From contig PBLL01000007.1 in assembly GCA_002721755.1 (NCBI GenBank), positions 1-42,395 on the forward strand: 42,395 nt of DNA, read 5' to 3'. Position numbers and translations under genes: made by a program. The stretch's first letter is position 1. Every line of letters begins with the position of its first letter. The stretch comes from Actinomycetota bacterium. GTDB taxonomy: Bacteria > Actinomycetota > Acidimicrobiia > Acidimicrobiales > MedAcidi-G1. This document shows positions 15,807 to 26,366 of this stretch, one piece after another. Below the pieces are notes generated by a model, which did not search any database, was not told the origin of the DNA, and saw only the letters and a list, made by a program, of their open reading frames with translations.

Positions 15807-16958
15807 ATGGATCTTTTCGAGTATCAAGGGAAAGAATTTTTCGCTGAATATGGTATGCCTGTTTCACCAGGTGGACTAGCCTTTTCGGTAGAAGAAGCAG
15901 TGGGTGTGGCTGAAAATCTAGGTTGCCCAGTGATGGTAAAAGCTCAGGTTCATACTGGGGGAAGAGGCAAAGCCGGTGGAGTTAAATTTGCTGCTGATAT
16001 TAATGATGTTGCAGAATATGCAGAAAAAATTCTTGGACTTGATATCAGTGGGCATGTAGTTGAACGACTTTGGATAGAGAAGGCCTCAGATATAGCGGAT
16101 GAATACTATGTTTCGTTTACTTTAGACCGGTCTGCAAAAAAACATTTGGGGATGCTTTCTGCAGAAGGAGGTGTAGAAATAGAAAAAGTCGCTGAAGAGA
16201 ATCCAGATGCAATAGCGCGAATCTGGGTTGATCCGGTCGAAGGATTGTCTGAAGGGAATTGTAGAAATTGGGTAAAAGAAGCAGCCTTACCAGAACAAGC
16301 AATCGAAGGGACAGTAGAAATACTTTTAAAACTTTATAAAGCTTATGTAGATGGAGATGCAGATTTAGTTGAAATAAATCCCTTAATACTTACTGACGAT
16401 GGAAGAGTCCACGTTTTGGATGCAAAAGTTACTTTGGATGGTAATTCAGTTTTCCGTCATGAAACGTATAAAGAGTTTGATGAAACACAAACGAGAGATG
16501 AGCGTGAAAAGGCCGCTCATTCAAAGGGTCTGCAATACGTAGGTTTAGAAGGTGAAGTGGGAGTCATTGCAAACGGTGCAGGTTTGGCTATGTCAACTGT
16601 CGATGTTGTTAATCAAGTGGGTGGTCGTCCAGCAAACTTTTTAGATATCGGAGGAGGTGCTAATGCTGATGTTATGACCGCAGCGTTGGAAGTAATTAAT
16701 AACGATCCAGATGTAAAGTCAATTTTCATAAATATTTTTGGTGGTATAACCCGAGGTGAAGAAATAGCTAACGGAATAATTGACGCTTTGGACAGAGTGG
16801 AAATGCGTTCGCCTATTGTTATTAGGTTGGACGGTACAAATGCAGATGAGGGTAGAGAAATTCTTGAACCACACCTATCACAAGCATTGCAGTTAGCGCC
16901 CACAATGTTGACTGGCGCTGAGCAGGCTGTCGCTTTAGCGAAAGGAACAAAAAATTAA
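15807..16958 (+). CDS. sucC: Succinyl-CoA synthetase beta subunit (ADP-forming)
   Basis: With SucD this TCA enzyme converts succinyl-CoA to succinate with phosphorylation of ADP or GDP. The 383-aa protein has the ATP-grasp fold, beginning MDLFEYQGKEFFAEYGMPVS. It contains the typical VKAQVHTGGRGKAGGVK (45-61), DLVEINPLI and the C-terminal CoA-ligase part with FLDIGGGAN and NIFGGITRGEEIA. AGGAG stands 10 bases before ATG 15807. Its stop overlaps the start of sucD (ATGA-type junction at 16958), which indicates coupled translation of the heterodimer. Confidence 0.97.
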   Translation: MDLFEYQGKEFFAEYGMPVSPGGLAFSVEEAVGVAENLGCPVMVKAQVHTGGRGKAGGVKFAADINDVAEYAEKILGLDISGHVVERLWIEKASDIADEYYVSFTLDRSAKKHLGMLSAEGGVEIEKVAEENPDAIARIWVDPVEGLSEGNCRNWVKEAALPEQAIEGTVEILLKLYKAYVDGDADLVEINPLILTDDGRVHVLDAKVTLDGNSVFRHETYKEFDETQTRDEREKAAHSKGLQYVGLEGEVGVIANGAGLAMSTVDVVNQVGGRPANFLDIGGGANADVMTAALEVINNDPDVKSIFINIFGGITRGEEIANGIIDALDRVEMRSPIVIRLDGTNADEGREILEPHLSQALQLAPTMLTGAEQAVALAKGTKN

Positions 16959-17842
16959 TGAGTATTTTTGTAAATGCAGAGACGAAAGTTATTTATCAGG
17001 GTTTAACTGGGAGTCAAGGTAGATATTACGGTTTGCTGAATAGGGATTACGGAACGAAAGTAGTAGCTGGCACTAATCCTAAAAAAGCAGGAACAGACGT
17101 TGAAGGAATCCCAATTTTTGCAAGTGTCGCTGAAGCAGTTGAGGAAACAGGTGCGACAGCATCATGTATTTTTATACCCGCTCCAGGGGTAAGAAGTGCG
17201 GTTTTAGAAGCGGCTCAAGGGGGGGTAGATTTCATAGTTGCAATTACAGAAGGGGTTCCAGCACACGACGAGGCTCTTTTTTACAATCAACTACGTAAAG
17301 ATTTTCCTAATGTTCAATTACTAGGACCTAACTGCCCTGGGATTATTTCTCCGGGTGAATGCAACATTGGTATCACTGCTGGTCACATCGCTCTTCCGGG
17401 TGGACCTGTAGGAATAGTCAGCAGGTCAGGGACACTTACCTATCAGGCTTTATATGAACTAAAAGAAAAAGGGATTGGCTGTACAACTTGTGTAGGAATT
17501 GGTGGAGATCCAGTTCCTGGCACTTCGTTTATTGATTGTTTAGCTGCTTTTGAAGCCGATCCTGACACCAAGGCGGTGATGATGATTGGAGAAATTGGAG
17601 GAAGTGCTGAAGAAGAAGCAGCAGAATTTATTTCGAACAACATGACTAAACCAATTTCTGCATATGTAGCTGGAGTAACAGCTCCAGCTGGTAAAAAGAT
17701 GGGTCATGCAGGCGCAATAGTTTCGGGAGGTAGAGGAACGGCTCAGGCTAAAATGGAAGCTCTTGAAGCTGCAGGAGTAAGAGTCGGAAATAACCCCACC
17801 GAAGCTGGAGAATTAATGGCAGAGATAGTTTCTCAACTTTAA
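16958..17842 (+). CDS. sucD: Succinyl-CoA synthetase alpha subunit
   Basis: This is the CoA-binding and phosphohistidine subunit of succinyl-CoA synthetase, 294 aa. It shows the N-terminal Rossmann motif QGLTGSQGRYYGLL (usually TGxxGxxH), GPNCPGIISPGECNIGI and SRSGTLTYQALYEL. The active-site histidine is H250 in KKMGHAGAIVSGGRGTA. It overlaps sucC at the start. The gap of 153 bases to purH holds no convincing gene, so purH probably has its own promoter. Confidence 0.97.
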   Translation: MSIFVNAETKVIYQGLTGSQGRYYGLLNRDYGTKVVAGTNPKKAGTDVEGIPIFASVAEAVEETGATASCIFIPAPGVRSAVLEAAQGGVDFIVAITEGVPAHDEALFYNQLRKDFPNVQLLGPNCPGIISPGECNIGITAGHIALPGGPVGIVSRSGTLTYQALYELKEKGIGCTTCVGIGGDPVPGTSFIDCLAAFEADPDTKAVMMIGEIGGSAEEEAAEFISNNMTKPISAYVAGVTAPAGKKMGHAGAIVSGGRGTAQAKMEALEAAGVRVGNNPTEAGELMAEIVSQL

Positions 17843-17995
17843 AGATTCGAATGTTATTGTTCTGACATATTCTTAAAAGAGATAGTGCATCCGATTTGCA
17901 AGAGAATAAAAGTAGTGGAACGCAAATTGTATGTAAGTGTTCTTGAAGAAATATTGAAAGAGTCAGAGAAAGGTTCTTAGCATGAAGGGAGAAAT

Positions 17996-19498
17996 ATGAA
18001 TTCATCTCGTGCTTTGTTATCTGTTTATGACAAAACTGGAATAGTTGATTTTGCAACAAACCTTATTGATCTTGGATGGGAAATTGTCTCATCAGGAGGT
18101 ACAGCAAGTCATTTAATTGAGTCTGGGATTGAAGTGATTGAAGTTGCAGAACTCACAGGAGCGCAAGAAATGCTCGACGGTCGTGTAAAAACACTTCATC
18201 CAAACATTCATGGTGGCATTTTGGCTGATCGTTCAAATCATGAACATCTTAAAGAGTTAGAAAACAGAGGGATTCAAACTATCGACTTGGTGGTAGTAAA
18301 TCTTTACCCATTTTCACAGGATCCGGGAATTGAGCTAATGGATATAGGTGGTCCAGCGATGGTTAGAGCAGCAGCGAAAAATTTCCATTCTGTAGGAGTA
18401 GTTGTAGATCCTTTAAAATATGGGTCGATAATTGATGAGATTCGAGAAAAAGGAAATCTTACTTTAGAAACTCGTCAAGATTTAGCTAGGGATGCTTTTG
18501 CTCATACAGCAAGTTACGACGCGGAGATTGTTTCATGGTTCGATGACAAGCAAGAAGAATTGCCAAAAAGTATTCATATATCGATTGAAAGAGTCGGAGA
18601 ACTCAGGTACGGAGAGAACCCTCATCAGGTTGGAGCTAGATACCGCTTTTCAAATGAAACTAGTTGGTGGGATGAAGCGATCGTTCATGGTGGCAAACCA
18701 ATGTCATATTTGAACGTTTTCGATGCTGAAGCCGCGTGGAGAATTGTTAATAAACTCGGCGATGAACCATCTGCGGTAGTTGTGAAGCACGCGAATCCTT
18801 GTGGAGCAGCGACAGCGAAAACAATTGAAGCTGCTTATATTGCTGCACATGAGTGTGATCCGGTATCTGCATTTGGTGGAATAGTCGCTTTAAATTGTCC
18901 AGTTAATGTTGAAATTAGCGAGAAAATTAGTGAAATTTTTACTGAAGTAATCATTGCACCTTCTTATGAACAAGAAGCACTTAAAAAACTTCAAGAAAAT
19001 TCAAATTTGAGAATCGTAGAGGCTGGATTGCCCACGATTCAAAAATTTGATTTTCGAAATGTTGATGGGGGCTTATTGGTCCAAACTCCTGATACGGAAC
19101 CAGGTGATCGAACTAAGTGGGAAATTGTAACGAAACGAGAGCCAACCGATTCAGAGTGGAGTGATCTTGAATTTGCATGGAAAATAGTCTCCAGCGTTTC
19201 TTCAAATGGAATAGTTCTTTCAAAGAATAGGCAATCAGTGGGTATTGGGGTTGGGCAACCTAATAGAAGAGATTCTGCTCGAATAGCAACTGAAAAAGCT
19301 GCAGGTCGAGCTTCTGGCGGAGCATGTGCTAGCGATGCTTTTTTCCCTTTCAGGGACGGTTTGGATGTTGCGATTGAAGCTTCGGCTACTGCTGTTATAC
19401 AGCCGGGAGGATCTGTTAGAGATGAAGAGGTAATAGAAGCGGCTAACGACGCGCATCTAACGATGGTTTTTACAGGCACAAGACATTTCAGACATTAG
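17996..19498 (+). CDS. purH: Bifunctional AICAR formyltransferase / IMP cyclohydrolase
   Basis: It catalyses the last two steps of IMP synthesis, using 10-formyl-THF. The 500-aa protein has an N-terminal methylglyoxal-synthase-like cyclohydrolase domain (ALLSVYDKTGIVDFA, SSGGTASHL, MLDGRVKTLHPNIHGGIL). The C-terminal transformylase contains LRYGENPHQ, VVKHANPCGAA, SAFGGIVA and ASDAFFPFRDG. GAAGGGAG lies 6-7 bases upstream of ATG 17996, a strong ribosome binding site. The purN gene often found before purH is not here. The next gene, folD, makes the one-carbon pool that purH consumes. Confidence 0.97.
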   Translation: MNSSRALLSVYDKTGIVDFATNLIDLGWEIVSSGGTASHLIESGIEVIEVAELTGAQEMLDGRVKTLHPNIHGGILADRSNHEHLKELENRGIQTIDLVVVNLYPFSQDPGIELMDIGGPAMVRAAAKNFHSVGVVVDPLKYGSIIDEIREKGNLTLETRQDLARDAFAHTASYDAEIVSWFDDKQEELPKSIHISIERVGELRYGENPHQVGARYRFSNETSWWDEAIVHGGKPMSYLNVFDAEAAWRIVNKLGDEPSAVVVKHANPCGAATAKTIEAAYIAAHECDPVSAFGGIVALNCPVNVEISEKISEIFTEVIIAPSYEQEALKKLQENSNLRIVEAGLPTIQKFDFRNVDGGLLVQTPDTEPGDRTKWEIVTKREPTDSEWSDLEFAWKIVSSVSSNGIVLSKNRQSVGIGVGQPNRRDSARIATEKAAGRASGGACASDAFFPFRDGLDVAIEASATAVIQPGGSVRDEEVIEAANDAHLTMVFTGTRHFRH

Positions 19499-19531
19499 GA
19501 CCAGTGCTTTAAATCCGATATCGTTTGTCAA

Positions 19532-20389
19532 ATGACAGCAGAATTATTGTCGGGCGGACCGGTTGCGGATTCAGTTTTGGAAGATGTTAAAACACGCACC
19601 CGTTCTCTAATTGAAAAAGGAATTAAGCCAGGGCTCGGAACAATATTGGTCGGTGAAGATTCAGCAAGCGCTGGGTATGTAAGAAAAAAACATGAAACAT
19701 GTGAAGAGGTAGGTCTTACGTCCCAACACATAGAGATTCCAAGTGAAGCTTCTCCCGAGACTTTGGTTGAAGCTGTAAATAATTTCAACAACGATCCTGA
19801 AGTTCACGCATATATCATTCAACATCCGGTTCCAGACGGTTTTGATTTCAATAAAGCTTTGTCTCTAATGGACCCTGAAAAAGATGCAGATGGTCTTCAT
19901 CCTGCAAATTTAGGAAAATTAGTACTTCAGGAAGAAGGTCCAGTTCCATGTACACCCGCTGGGATACAGGCAATGCTTGTGTATTATGGAATTGAGACTA
20001 GGGGCAAGCATGTAGTTGTCATCGGCAGAGGACCGACACTTGGTCGTCCCATGGCGTTGTTAATGTCTTCTAAAGGGCCAGGTGCAGATGCTGCAGTAAC
20101 TGTTGTGCATTCAGCAGTTCCAGATCTTGCCGAAATTACAAAAAAAGCAGACATTGTCATAGCAGCAGTTGGCATTCCCTCTTTTGTTACTCCTGAAATG
20201 ATCAGTCCGGGTTCTGTTGTTATTAGTGGAGGGATTTCTTGGGAGGGGAAAAAACTGTTACCAGATGTGGATGAAACTGTCGCAGAAGTAGCATCTTGGA
20301 TCACCCCACGACTTGGTGGAGTTGGGCCTACAACAGTTGCTATGTTGCTTCGTAACACAGTAGAGGCTGCAGAACGAAAAATTATTTAA
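19532..20389 (+). CDS. folD: Methylenetetrahydrofolate dehydrogenase / cyclohydrolase
   Basis: This bifunctional enzyme interconverts 5,10-methylene-, methenyl- and 10-formyl-tetrahydrofolate with NADP(H). The 285-aa protein has the catalytic segment AGYVRKKHETCEEVG (Tyr and Lys of the YxxxK type), HPVPDGFD, the substrate motif DPEKDADGLHP and the cofactor loop VVVIGRGPTLGRPMA. It ends with the conserved TPRLGGVGPTTVAMLL. It follows purH by 33 bases on the same strand, a sensible operon because it supplies formyl-THF to PurH. Confidence 0.96.
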   Translation: MTAELLSGGPVADSVLEDVKTRTRSLIEKGIKPGLGTILVGEDSASAGYVRKKHETCEEVGLTSQHIEIPSEASPETLVEAVNNFNNDPEVHAYIIQHPVPDGFDFNKALSLMDPEKDADGLHPANLGKLVLQEEGPVPCTPAGIQAMLVYYGIETRGKHVVVIGRGPTLGRPMALLMSSKGPGADAAVTVVHSAVPDLAEITKKADIVIAAVGIPSFVTPEMISPGSVVISGGISWEGKKLLPDVDETVAEVASWITPRLGGVGPTTVAMLLRNTVEAAERKII

Positions 20390-20451
20390 ATTTTTTTTAA
20401 ATCCAACTTTTTAGATTCGAAAGAAGCCTTTGATCTAGATAAGGTCAAGGT

Positions 20452-21648
20452 ATGGCTGAAAAAATAAAGATGGGTTCAAATGGAACCCTAGAAGTACCTG
20501 ATGAACCAATTATCCCTTTTATCGAAGGCGATGGAACTGGAGTGGATATTTGGCCAGCTGCAAGACATGTATTAGATGCAGCAGCTGAGAGACACGGAAG
20601 AAAAGTCGAATGGATGGAAGTTCTCGCTGGTCAAAAAGCTTATGACGAAACAGGTGAGTGGTTACCCCAGGACACTATTGATGTTTTCAATGAGTATCTG
20701 ATTGGCATAAAAGGACCACTAACCACCCCTATTGGAGGTGGTTTCAGAAGTTTGAATGTGGCTTTGAGGCAAATACTTGATTTGTACGTTTGTCTGAGAC
20801 CAGTTAGATGGTTTCCGGGAGTTCCATCTCCTGTTAAAGCACCTCACTTGGTAGACATGGTAATTTTCAGAGAGAATACCGAAGATATTTACGCGGGTCT
20901 TGAAGCTGAGGCTTTTTCACCAGAAGCCAAAAGGTTAAGAGAATTATTGTCCGAGAATTTCGGTTGGGAAATTCGAGAAGACTCTGGAATTGGTATAAAG
21001 CCTGTTTCAAAGACAGGTTCACAACGACTACAAAGAGCCGCTCTTCAATATGCAGTTGATAGAGGAAGAAGTAGAGTTCATTGGGTTCATAAAGGAAACA
21101 TTATGAAATTCACAGAGGGTGCTTTTCAAAAATGGGGGTATGAACTTGTTAAGGAAGAATTTAGTGATGAAGCAGTGGCTTGGGAAGATTGTGGGGGTGA
21201 CTCTGGAGATAAAATACTTGTGCAGGATGCCATTGCAGACATTGCTTTACAGCAGGTACTTACGCGTCCCGACGAGTTTGATGTCATAGCGACAATGAAC
21301 CTTAATGGTGACTACCTTTCAGATGCGTTAGCAGCTCAGGTTGGTGGTATCGGTATAGCTCCCGGAGCTAATGCGAATTATGTAACTGGACACGGAATTT
21401 TTGAAGCTACACATGGAACGGCTCCAAAATATGCTGGGCAAGACAAAGTTAACCCATCTTCGGTTCTTCTTTCGGGAGTTCTAATGTTTGAACACATCGG
21501 TTGGAGAGACGTTGCAGATGACATTGTGAAAGCACTAGAAGCAACAATTGCCGACAAAGTTGTGACCTATGATTTCGCACGTCAGATGGAAGGCGCAACT
21601 GAAGTTAAGTGTTCAGAATTCGCGCAAGCAATTGTCGATCGATTCTGA
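20452..21648 (+). CDS. icd: Isocitrate dehydrogenase (NADP+, E. coli type)
   Basis: This is the TCA enzyme that oxidatively decarboxylates isocitrate to 2-oxoglutarate. The 398-aa protein follows the E. coli Icd pattern: [14 protein letters not shown], the isocitrate-binding [39 protein letters not shown], and the cofactor region [18 protein letters not shown], in which Lys and Tyr follow the NADP-type pattern. An AAGGTCAAGG-like RBS lies just before ATG 20452. The 3' end probably overlaps the start of the ABC exporter gene. Confidence 0.96.
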   Translation: MAEKIKMGSNGTLEVPDEPIIPFIEGDGTGVDIWPAARHVLDAAAERHGRKVEWMEVLAGQKAYDETGEWLPQDTIDVFNEYLIGIKGPLTTPIGGGFRSLNVALRQILDLYVCLRPVRWFPGVPSPVKAPHLVDMVIFRENTEDIYAGLEAEAFSPEAKRLRELLSENFGWEIREDSGIGIKPVSKTGSQRLQRAALQYAVDRGRSRVHWVHKGNIMKFTEGAFQKWGYELVKEEFSDEAVAWEDCGGDSGDKILVQDAIADIALQQVLTRPDEFDVIATMNLNGDYLSDALAAQVGGIGIAPGANANYVTGHGIFEATHGTAPKYAGQDKVNPSSVLLSGVLMFEHIGWRDVADDIVKALEATIADKVVTYDFARQMEGATEVKCSEFAQAIVDRF

Positions 21649-23446
21649 ATCTGAACGTACAACCTTAGAAGTCGGAGAAAATTCTGACGAAGGTGGGGTT
21701 GCAAAACGTTGGTTTAGGTTGGTTTTCCGATCAATAAAAGCTCACCCATTACCGCACATAATTGGAATTTCAGCAGGAAATGTTTTTTCTCTAGTAGTCG
21801 TAGGTTTCACAATTGTTTTAGGTCGAGTCACTGATGAGGTGATAATTCCAGGTTTAGACGGTGAAGGTGTTGAAGGAAGAACTATTCTGGGTGGGTTTAT
21901 CGCCATAGTAATTGTTGGTCTTATAAGAGGTTTTTCAGTAATGCTGAGAAGGTTTTTTAACTTCACAGCAGTAGAGAAAACTAAACAAACTTGGAGATTA
22001 TCCATAATTGATCATCTTTTAGATGCTCCAAGAGCTAACTACTGGTCGAGATCCACTGGAGAATTGTTAGCAAGAGTAGACACCGATGTTGAAACGGCCA
22101 CTTCGGTTCTAATGCCGTTAGCTTTTTCAGTGTCTGTGATTTCACTTATTTTGGTTTCATTGATAAGTCTTTTAATAATTCACCCTTTCTTTTTTCTAGT
22201 CGCATTGCTACTTTTCCCTGCGCTTGCAGTGCTCCAAAGGTTTTTTGTTCGCGCAGTTGAGGGTCCTGCAAGAAGGGCTCAAGCTCTCATAGGTGAAGTC
22301 TCAGAAATCGCACATGAAAGTCTTGATGGAATAATGGTTGTAAAGACAATCGGGCGACATGAGCAAGAGTTAGAGAGATTAACTAAGAGTTCAGAACGAT
22401 TACGAGAAGAACGATTAAAAATTGGATGGCAGAGGTCTGTTTTTTCTCCACTTTTATATCACCTTCCGAATTTTGGAATTTTAGTTTTATTGATGGTTGG
22501 TGCGCTTTTAGTTGAGAATGGTTCAGCAACTGTTGGTGACACAGTTCAATCAATGGCTCTATTCATGATACTTACGCTTCCGGTTCAAATACTTGGTTTT
22601 ATGTTCCAAGAAATGCCCCGGTCGGTAGTAGCTATGGACCGTGTAGATGAAATTTTTTCTATCGAAAAAGTTCAGTACCCTAAAGAGGGAGAAGTAGAAA
22701 AACCGGTAGATGTAATTTTTGACAAAGTTGGATTTTCGTATCCTGCTGAAAATGAAGAACATCTTAAACAAATTGTTTTAGAAGACTTCTCGGAAAAGAT
22801 CGTTGAAGGTGAATCTGTAGCTCTTGTAGGTTCTACGGGCTCCGGTAAGAGTACGCTCGTAATGCTCATGTCTGGTTTGGTGGAACCAACATCAGGAAAC
22901 ATAACTTTAGGAAATGCAAATATAGGATTGCTAGGACCAGATTTTGTTTCTGATTATATTGCTCCTGTTTTTCAAGAGACGTTTCTTTTCGCTTCAAGTC
23001 TTCGTGAAAATTTAACTCTGGATAGTAATGTTTCAGACTCGGAGATTCTATTAGCACTTAAAGTCGCGTCGGCCGATGAGTTCGTTTCTCAACTTCCTAA
23101 AGGGATAGAAACAATAATTGGTGAACGTGGTGTAACACTGTCAGGTGGTCAACGTCAACGTATAGCGATTGCGCGTGCATTGTTAAGAAAACCTTCTGTA
23201 TTGGTTCTAGATGATGCTACATCAGCCGTAGATCCAAAAGTTGAAGCAAAAATCTTACAAAATATCAAAACAGAAACTAGTTGCTCTTTGCTCGTAGTAG
23301 CCCACCGTTTAGCAACAATTCGACTAGCAGAAAGAGTCATTTTTCTTGATGATGGGAAAGTTGTAGATTCCGGTTCTCACGAAGAGTTATTACAAATAGA
23401 AGATTACGCCAATCTTGTAAGTGCCTATGAGGAAGTAACGCTATGA
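21632..23446 (+). CDS. ABC exporter half-transporter, subunit A (degenerate Walker B)
   Basis: This is a type IV ABC exporter half: an N-terminal membrane domain with six helices followed by a nucleotide-binding domain. The NBD has Walker [10 protein letters not shown] at about 400, a canonical [14 protein letters not shown] signature at about 503, and Walker [13 protein letters not shown], in which the catalytic glutamate is D528; the H-loop is VAHR. An LAR.D.DVETA motif occurs in the membrane part. I prefer TTG 21632, which overlaps the icd end by 17 bases. An in-frame ATG at 21569 would read 80 bases of icd out of frame, and its N-terminus looks like a shadow. The next gene starts within its stop (ATGA), and the two form a heterodimer. 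Confidence 0.9.
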   Translation: MSIDSESERTTLEVGENSDEGGVAKRWFRLVFRSIKAHPLPHIIGISAGNVFSLVVVGFTIVLGRVTDEVIIPGLDGEGVEGRTILGGFIAIVIVGLIRGFSVMLRRFFNFTAVEKTKQTWRLSIIDHLLDAPRANYWSRSTGELLARVDTDVETATSVLMPLAFSVSVISLILVSLISLLIIHPFFFLVALLLFPALAVLQRFFVRAVEGPARRAQALIGEVSEIAHESLDGIMVVKTIGRHEQELERLTKSSERLREERLKIGWQRSVFSPLLYHLPNFGILVLLMVGALLVENGSATVGDTVQSMALFMILTLPVQILGFMFQEMPRSVVAMDRVDEIFSIEKVQYPKEGEVEKPVDVIFDKVGFSYPAENEEHLKQIVLEDFSEKIVEGESVALVGSTGSGKSTLVMLMSGLVEPTSGNITLGNANIGLLGPDFVSDYIAPVFQETFLFASSLRENLTLDSNVSDSEILLALKVASADEFVSQLPKGIETIIGERGVTLSGGQRQRIAIARALLRKPSVLVLDDATSAVDPKVEAKILQNIKTETSCSLLVVAHRLATIRLAERVIFLDDGKVVDSGSHEELLQIEDYANLVSAYEEVTL

Positions 23447-25269
23447 CTTTCTTAGATGGACATGACGCTATGGGAAAAGAATTCCAAGTTGAACCCCAAG
23501 ATTTGGAAGGAATTGAAGGAGTAGGTGCCCTAAATGTCTTGAAGAGAGGCTTAAATGCGTCTCCAGAATTGAAAGCAGGTGTTTCGCTAACAGCTTTGAT
23601 GGCATTAGCAGTAGCAGGTGGAAAATTACTAGTACCACTAACAATTAAAGAAGTCCTTGACCGAGGCATTACAACAAATGGTGTGAATGTGAATTCAGTT
23701 CTGCTTTTTTCTCTAGCAGCTATGTTTCTTTCAATTGCTGGAATGGTTTTAGGCAAGGCAACTTACTATCGATTAGCCAAAACAGCAGAAAACGTTTTAA
23801 TGGGTTTAAGAATAAGAACTTTTGAACACCTGCATAAATTAAGTATCGCTGATCACGTAGAAGCCAGAAAAGGTGCCCATACTGCAAGAGTCACAAGTGA
23901 CGTTGAAACTCTTACACAATTTGCACAATGGGGAGCAATAGCTTGGATAATCAATTCCATACAAATATTTGCTGTCTTAATAATTATGTTTATCTACTCC
24001 TGGCATCTTTCCATAGTGACACTATTGGTCCATGCACCTTTATTCCCGGTTCTTAGATGGATGCAACGTAAACAACTACAGGCCCATGATCGAGTCAGAA
24101 GCCGTGTGTCAGACACACTTTCAGTAGTTTCAGAATCTATTCAAGGAGTTGATGTTGTCAGATCTTACGGCTATCGCCGTAAAACGAGGTTTAAATTACA
24201 TAAAGCTATTAATGATCAGTACAAAGAACAAATGGTAGCTCAAAAGTATTTTTCCTTTGTTCTCCCAATTACTGACATTATTGGAGTTGCAGCTATTGCA
24301 GCAGTTGTAGGCGTAGGAGTTTACTGGGGTCCGGATTGGGGAGTCACTTCCGGTGAGCTGATCGCCTTTGTGTTTTTATCCAACTTATTAGTAATGCCGA
24401 TATCTGAGTTAGGAGAAGTTCTTAATCAAACTCAAACAGCACTCGCGGGGTGGTGGAAAGTTTTGGACGTGTTAGATAAAGAAATTGAAGTTAAAGAACC
24501 ATGCGAAGGTTTGACTCTCCCCGGAAGCCCACTTGATGTGAAAGTAGAAGATGTTGATTTTTCATATAGAACTGGAGGATTAGTTCTCAATAATATAAAT
24601 GTCTACATTCCAGCTGGAATTTCAGTTGCTGTTGTCGGTGAAACAGGTTCTGGAAAGACAACTTTTGCTAAATTACTTACCCGACTAGCAGATCCAACAA
24701 ACGGACGAATACTTCTGAATGGTAAAGACCTTTCAGAAATAGACCCTGACCATCGACATAGATCTATACGGATGGTCCCACAAGATGGCTTTTTATTCGA
24801 TACAAGTGTGATTGAAAATGTTCGTTATGGTCGCAACGATGCGAAAAGAAGTGACGCAGAAGAATCAATTGATGCTTTGGGTTTATGGTCCTGGGTGGAT
24901 CAACTCCCGGACGGGTTAGAAACAAGAGTCGGAGAAAGAGGCGAATCTTTATCTGTGGGAGAGCGACAGTTAGTAGCACTTGCTAGAGCACAAGTAGCCG
25001 ATCCTGGTTTATTGATTCTAGATGAAGCTACTTCAGCAATTGATCCTGAAACTGAACAGATGCTTGAGAACACCTTGGAACGTTTAGCGCAAGGTCGCAC
25101 TACTGTAAGTATTGCTCATCGGATTTCAACTGCTGAACGCTCAGATCTGATATTAGTTTTTGATAGAGGAGAGATAGTCGAGAAGGGAGAACACTCTGAT
25201 TTAATAGATTCAAAGGGTATTTATTCAAAGCTCTATGAATCTTGGATTGGCAATACAAGGGAACTGTGA
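23443..25269 (+). CDS. ABC exporter half-transporter, subunit B (degenerate signature)
   Basis: This is the second half-transporter, 608 aa, with a six-helix membrane domain and a nucleotide-binding domain. Walker A is GETGSGKTT at 399, Walker B is LLILDEATSAID with the catalytic E528, and the H-loop is IAHR. The signature reads LSVGERQLVALARA (503) in place of LSGGQ. The consensus ATP site is thus built from this subunit's Walker motifs and subunit A's LSGGQ. The other site pairs subunit A's Asp-bearing Walker B with this altered signature and should be hydrolytically weak, the pattern of TM287/288-type heterodimers. The substrate cannot be inferred. The start overlaps the end of subunit A by 4 bases. 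Confidence 0.91.
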   Translation: MTFLDGHDAMGKEFQVEPQDLEGIEGVGALNVLKRGLNASPELKAGVSLTALMALAVAGGKLLVPLTIKEVLDRGITTNGVNVNSVLLFSLAAMFLSIAGMVLGKATYYRLAKTAENVLMGLRIRTFEHLHKLSIADHVEARKGAHTARVTSDVETLTQFAQWGAIAWIINSIQIFAVLIIMFIYSWHLSIVTLLVHAPLFPVLRWMQRKQLQAHDRVRSRVSDTLSVVSESIQGVDVVRSYGYRRKTRFKLHKAINDQYKEQMVAQKYFSFVLPITDIIGVAAIAAVVGVGVYWGPDWGVTSGELIAFVFLSNLLVMPISELGEVLNQTQTALAGWWKVLDVLDKEIEVKEPCEGLTLPGSPLDVKVEDVDFSYRTGGLVLNNINVYIPAGISVAVVGETGSGKTTFAKLLTRLADPTNGRILLNGKDLSEIDPDHRHRSIRMVPQDGFLFDTSVIENVRYGRNDAKRSDAEESIDALGLWSWVDQLPDGLETRVGERGESLSVGERQLVALARAQVADPGLLILDEATSAIDPETEQMLENTLERLAQGRTTVSIAHRISTAERSDLILVFDRGEIVEKGEHSDLIDSKGIYSKLYESWIGNTREL

Positions 25270-25313
25270 AAAAAGTAACAAATTTGTTGATCATGAAGTT
25301 TTTGTAACCGATT

Positions 25314-25319
25314 TATAAT
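25314..25319 (+). promoter_or_regulatory. Putative -10 element for mdh
   Basis: A perfect TATAAT lies 37 bases before ATG 25356 of mdh. A TTGATC at 25288-25293 is spaced 20 bases away, longer than ideal, so the -35 is uncertain. mdh has no clear ribosome binding site. Confidence 0.45.
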
Positions 25320-25355
25320 TTAGAAAGTATTCTCAGTGAAAGTAAAAACATTTAT

Positions 25356-26357
25356 ATGGAGTCAATTTTGAATCAGAATCCAATTCGAATAGCCGTAACA
25401 GGAGCAGCAGGTCAGATTGGCTATAGTCTTGTCTTTCGCATTGCTAGCGGTCAACTTTGTGGTCCCGATCGCCCTGTAATACTCCAGTTATTGGAGATAC
25501 CACCCGCAATGGGAGCATTGGAAGGCGTTGCGATGGAACTTGATGATTGCGCTTTTCCTTTACTGGAGAAAATAGAACTTTCAGACCAAGCAGAAACAGC
25601 TTTTGAAGGAGCCAATGTAGCTCTTTTAGTTGGATCTAGGCCAAGAAGTCAAGGAATGGAACGCAAAGACCTTTTGGAGGCAAATGGTGAAATATTTACT
25701 GTTCAAGGGTCAGCGTTGAATGAGAAAGCTGCAGAAGATTTACGTGTTCTAGTGGTTGGGAATCCGGCTAATACCAACTGCCTCATAGCAATGAACAATG
25801 CACCAGATATACCCAAGCAAAGATTTTCAGCTATGACTCGTTTAGACCACAACAGGGCAATAACTCAAGTTGCTCAAAGGTTAGAAATATCGACAACAGA
25901 AATAAAGAATATGACAATTTGGGGCAACCATTCTGCAACTCAATATCCCGATCTTTTTAACTGCAAGGTTTCTGATAAATCTGCTGCTGAAGTTATAGAT
26001 GATCGAGATTGGATAGAAAATATTTTTATTCCTTCAGTTCAACAAAGAGGCGCATCCATAATCGAAGCACGTGGTGCCTCTAGTGCTGCTTCTGCTGCAA
26101 ATGCTGCAATTGATCATGTCCGAGATTGGATTAGTGAAACTCCTGAAAACGATTGGGTTTCCATGGCCATATGTTCAGATGGAAGTTACGGAGTAGAAGA
26201 AGGCTTAATTTCATCTTTTCCCGTCACATGTTCAAAAGGTGATTGGGAAATCGTAAAGGATCTTGAACTAGAAGACTTTTCCAGAATAAAAATAGATACT
26301 TCTGTTAAAGAACTTTCTGAAGAGCGAGATACTGTCTCTGACTTAGGTTTAATTTAA
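25356..26357 (+). CDS. mdh: Malate dehydrogenase (group 2 type)
   Basis: This TCA enzyme oxidises malate to oxaloacetate with NAD+. The 333-aa protein has the Rossmann loop [12 protein letters not shown] (14-25). It also has the substrate-binding arginine segment [15 protein letters not shown] (93-107), [13 protein letters not shown], the catalytic aspartate in RLDHNRA (D164) and the catalytic histidine in [13 protein letters not shown] (H192). The extended arginine loop and [11 protein letters not shown] near the C-terminus are typical of the long, cytosolic-type group. It has a probable promoter of its own, after the ABC exporter operon. Confidence 0.96.
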   Translation: MESILNQNPIRIAVTGAAGQIGYSLVFRIASGQLCGPDRPVILQLLEIPPAMGALEGVAMELDDCAFPLLEKIELSDQAETAFEGANVALLVGSRPRSQGMERKDLLEANGEIFTVQGSALNEKAAEDLRVLVVGNPANTNCLIAMNNAPDIPKQRFSAMTRLDHNRAITQVAQRLEISTTEIKNMTIWGNHSATQYPDLFNCKVSDKSAAEVIDDRDWIENIFIPSVQQRGASIIEARGASSAASAANAAIDHVRDWISETPENDWVSMAICSDGSYGVEEGLISSFPVTCSKGDWEIVKDLELEDFSRIKIDTSVKELSEERDTVSDLGLI

Positions 26358-26366
26358 GAATTGTTT

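Noticed and set aside
17843-17995. 21-codon GTG frame (17915-17980) before purH as a purN remnant or leader peptide
   Set aside because: It does not resemble the PurN C-terminus and has no RBS; nothing else in this 153-base gap is convincing.
21569-21631. N-terminal extension of ABC subunit A from ATG 21569
   Set aside because: It reads icd out of frame and adds residues unlike exporter N-termini; TTG 21632 is preferred, although neither start has a strong RBS.
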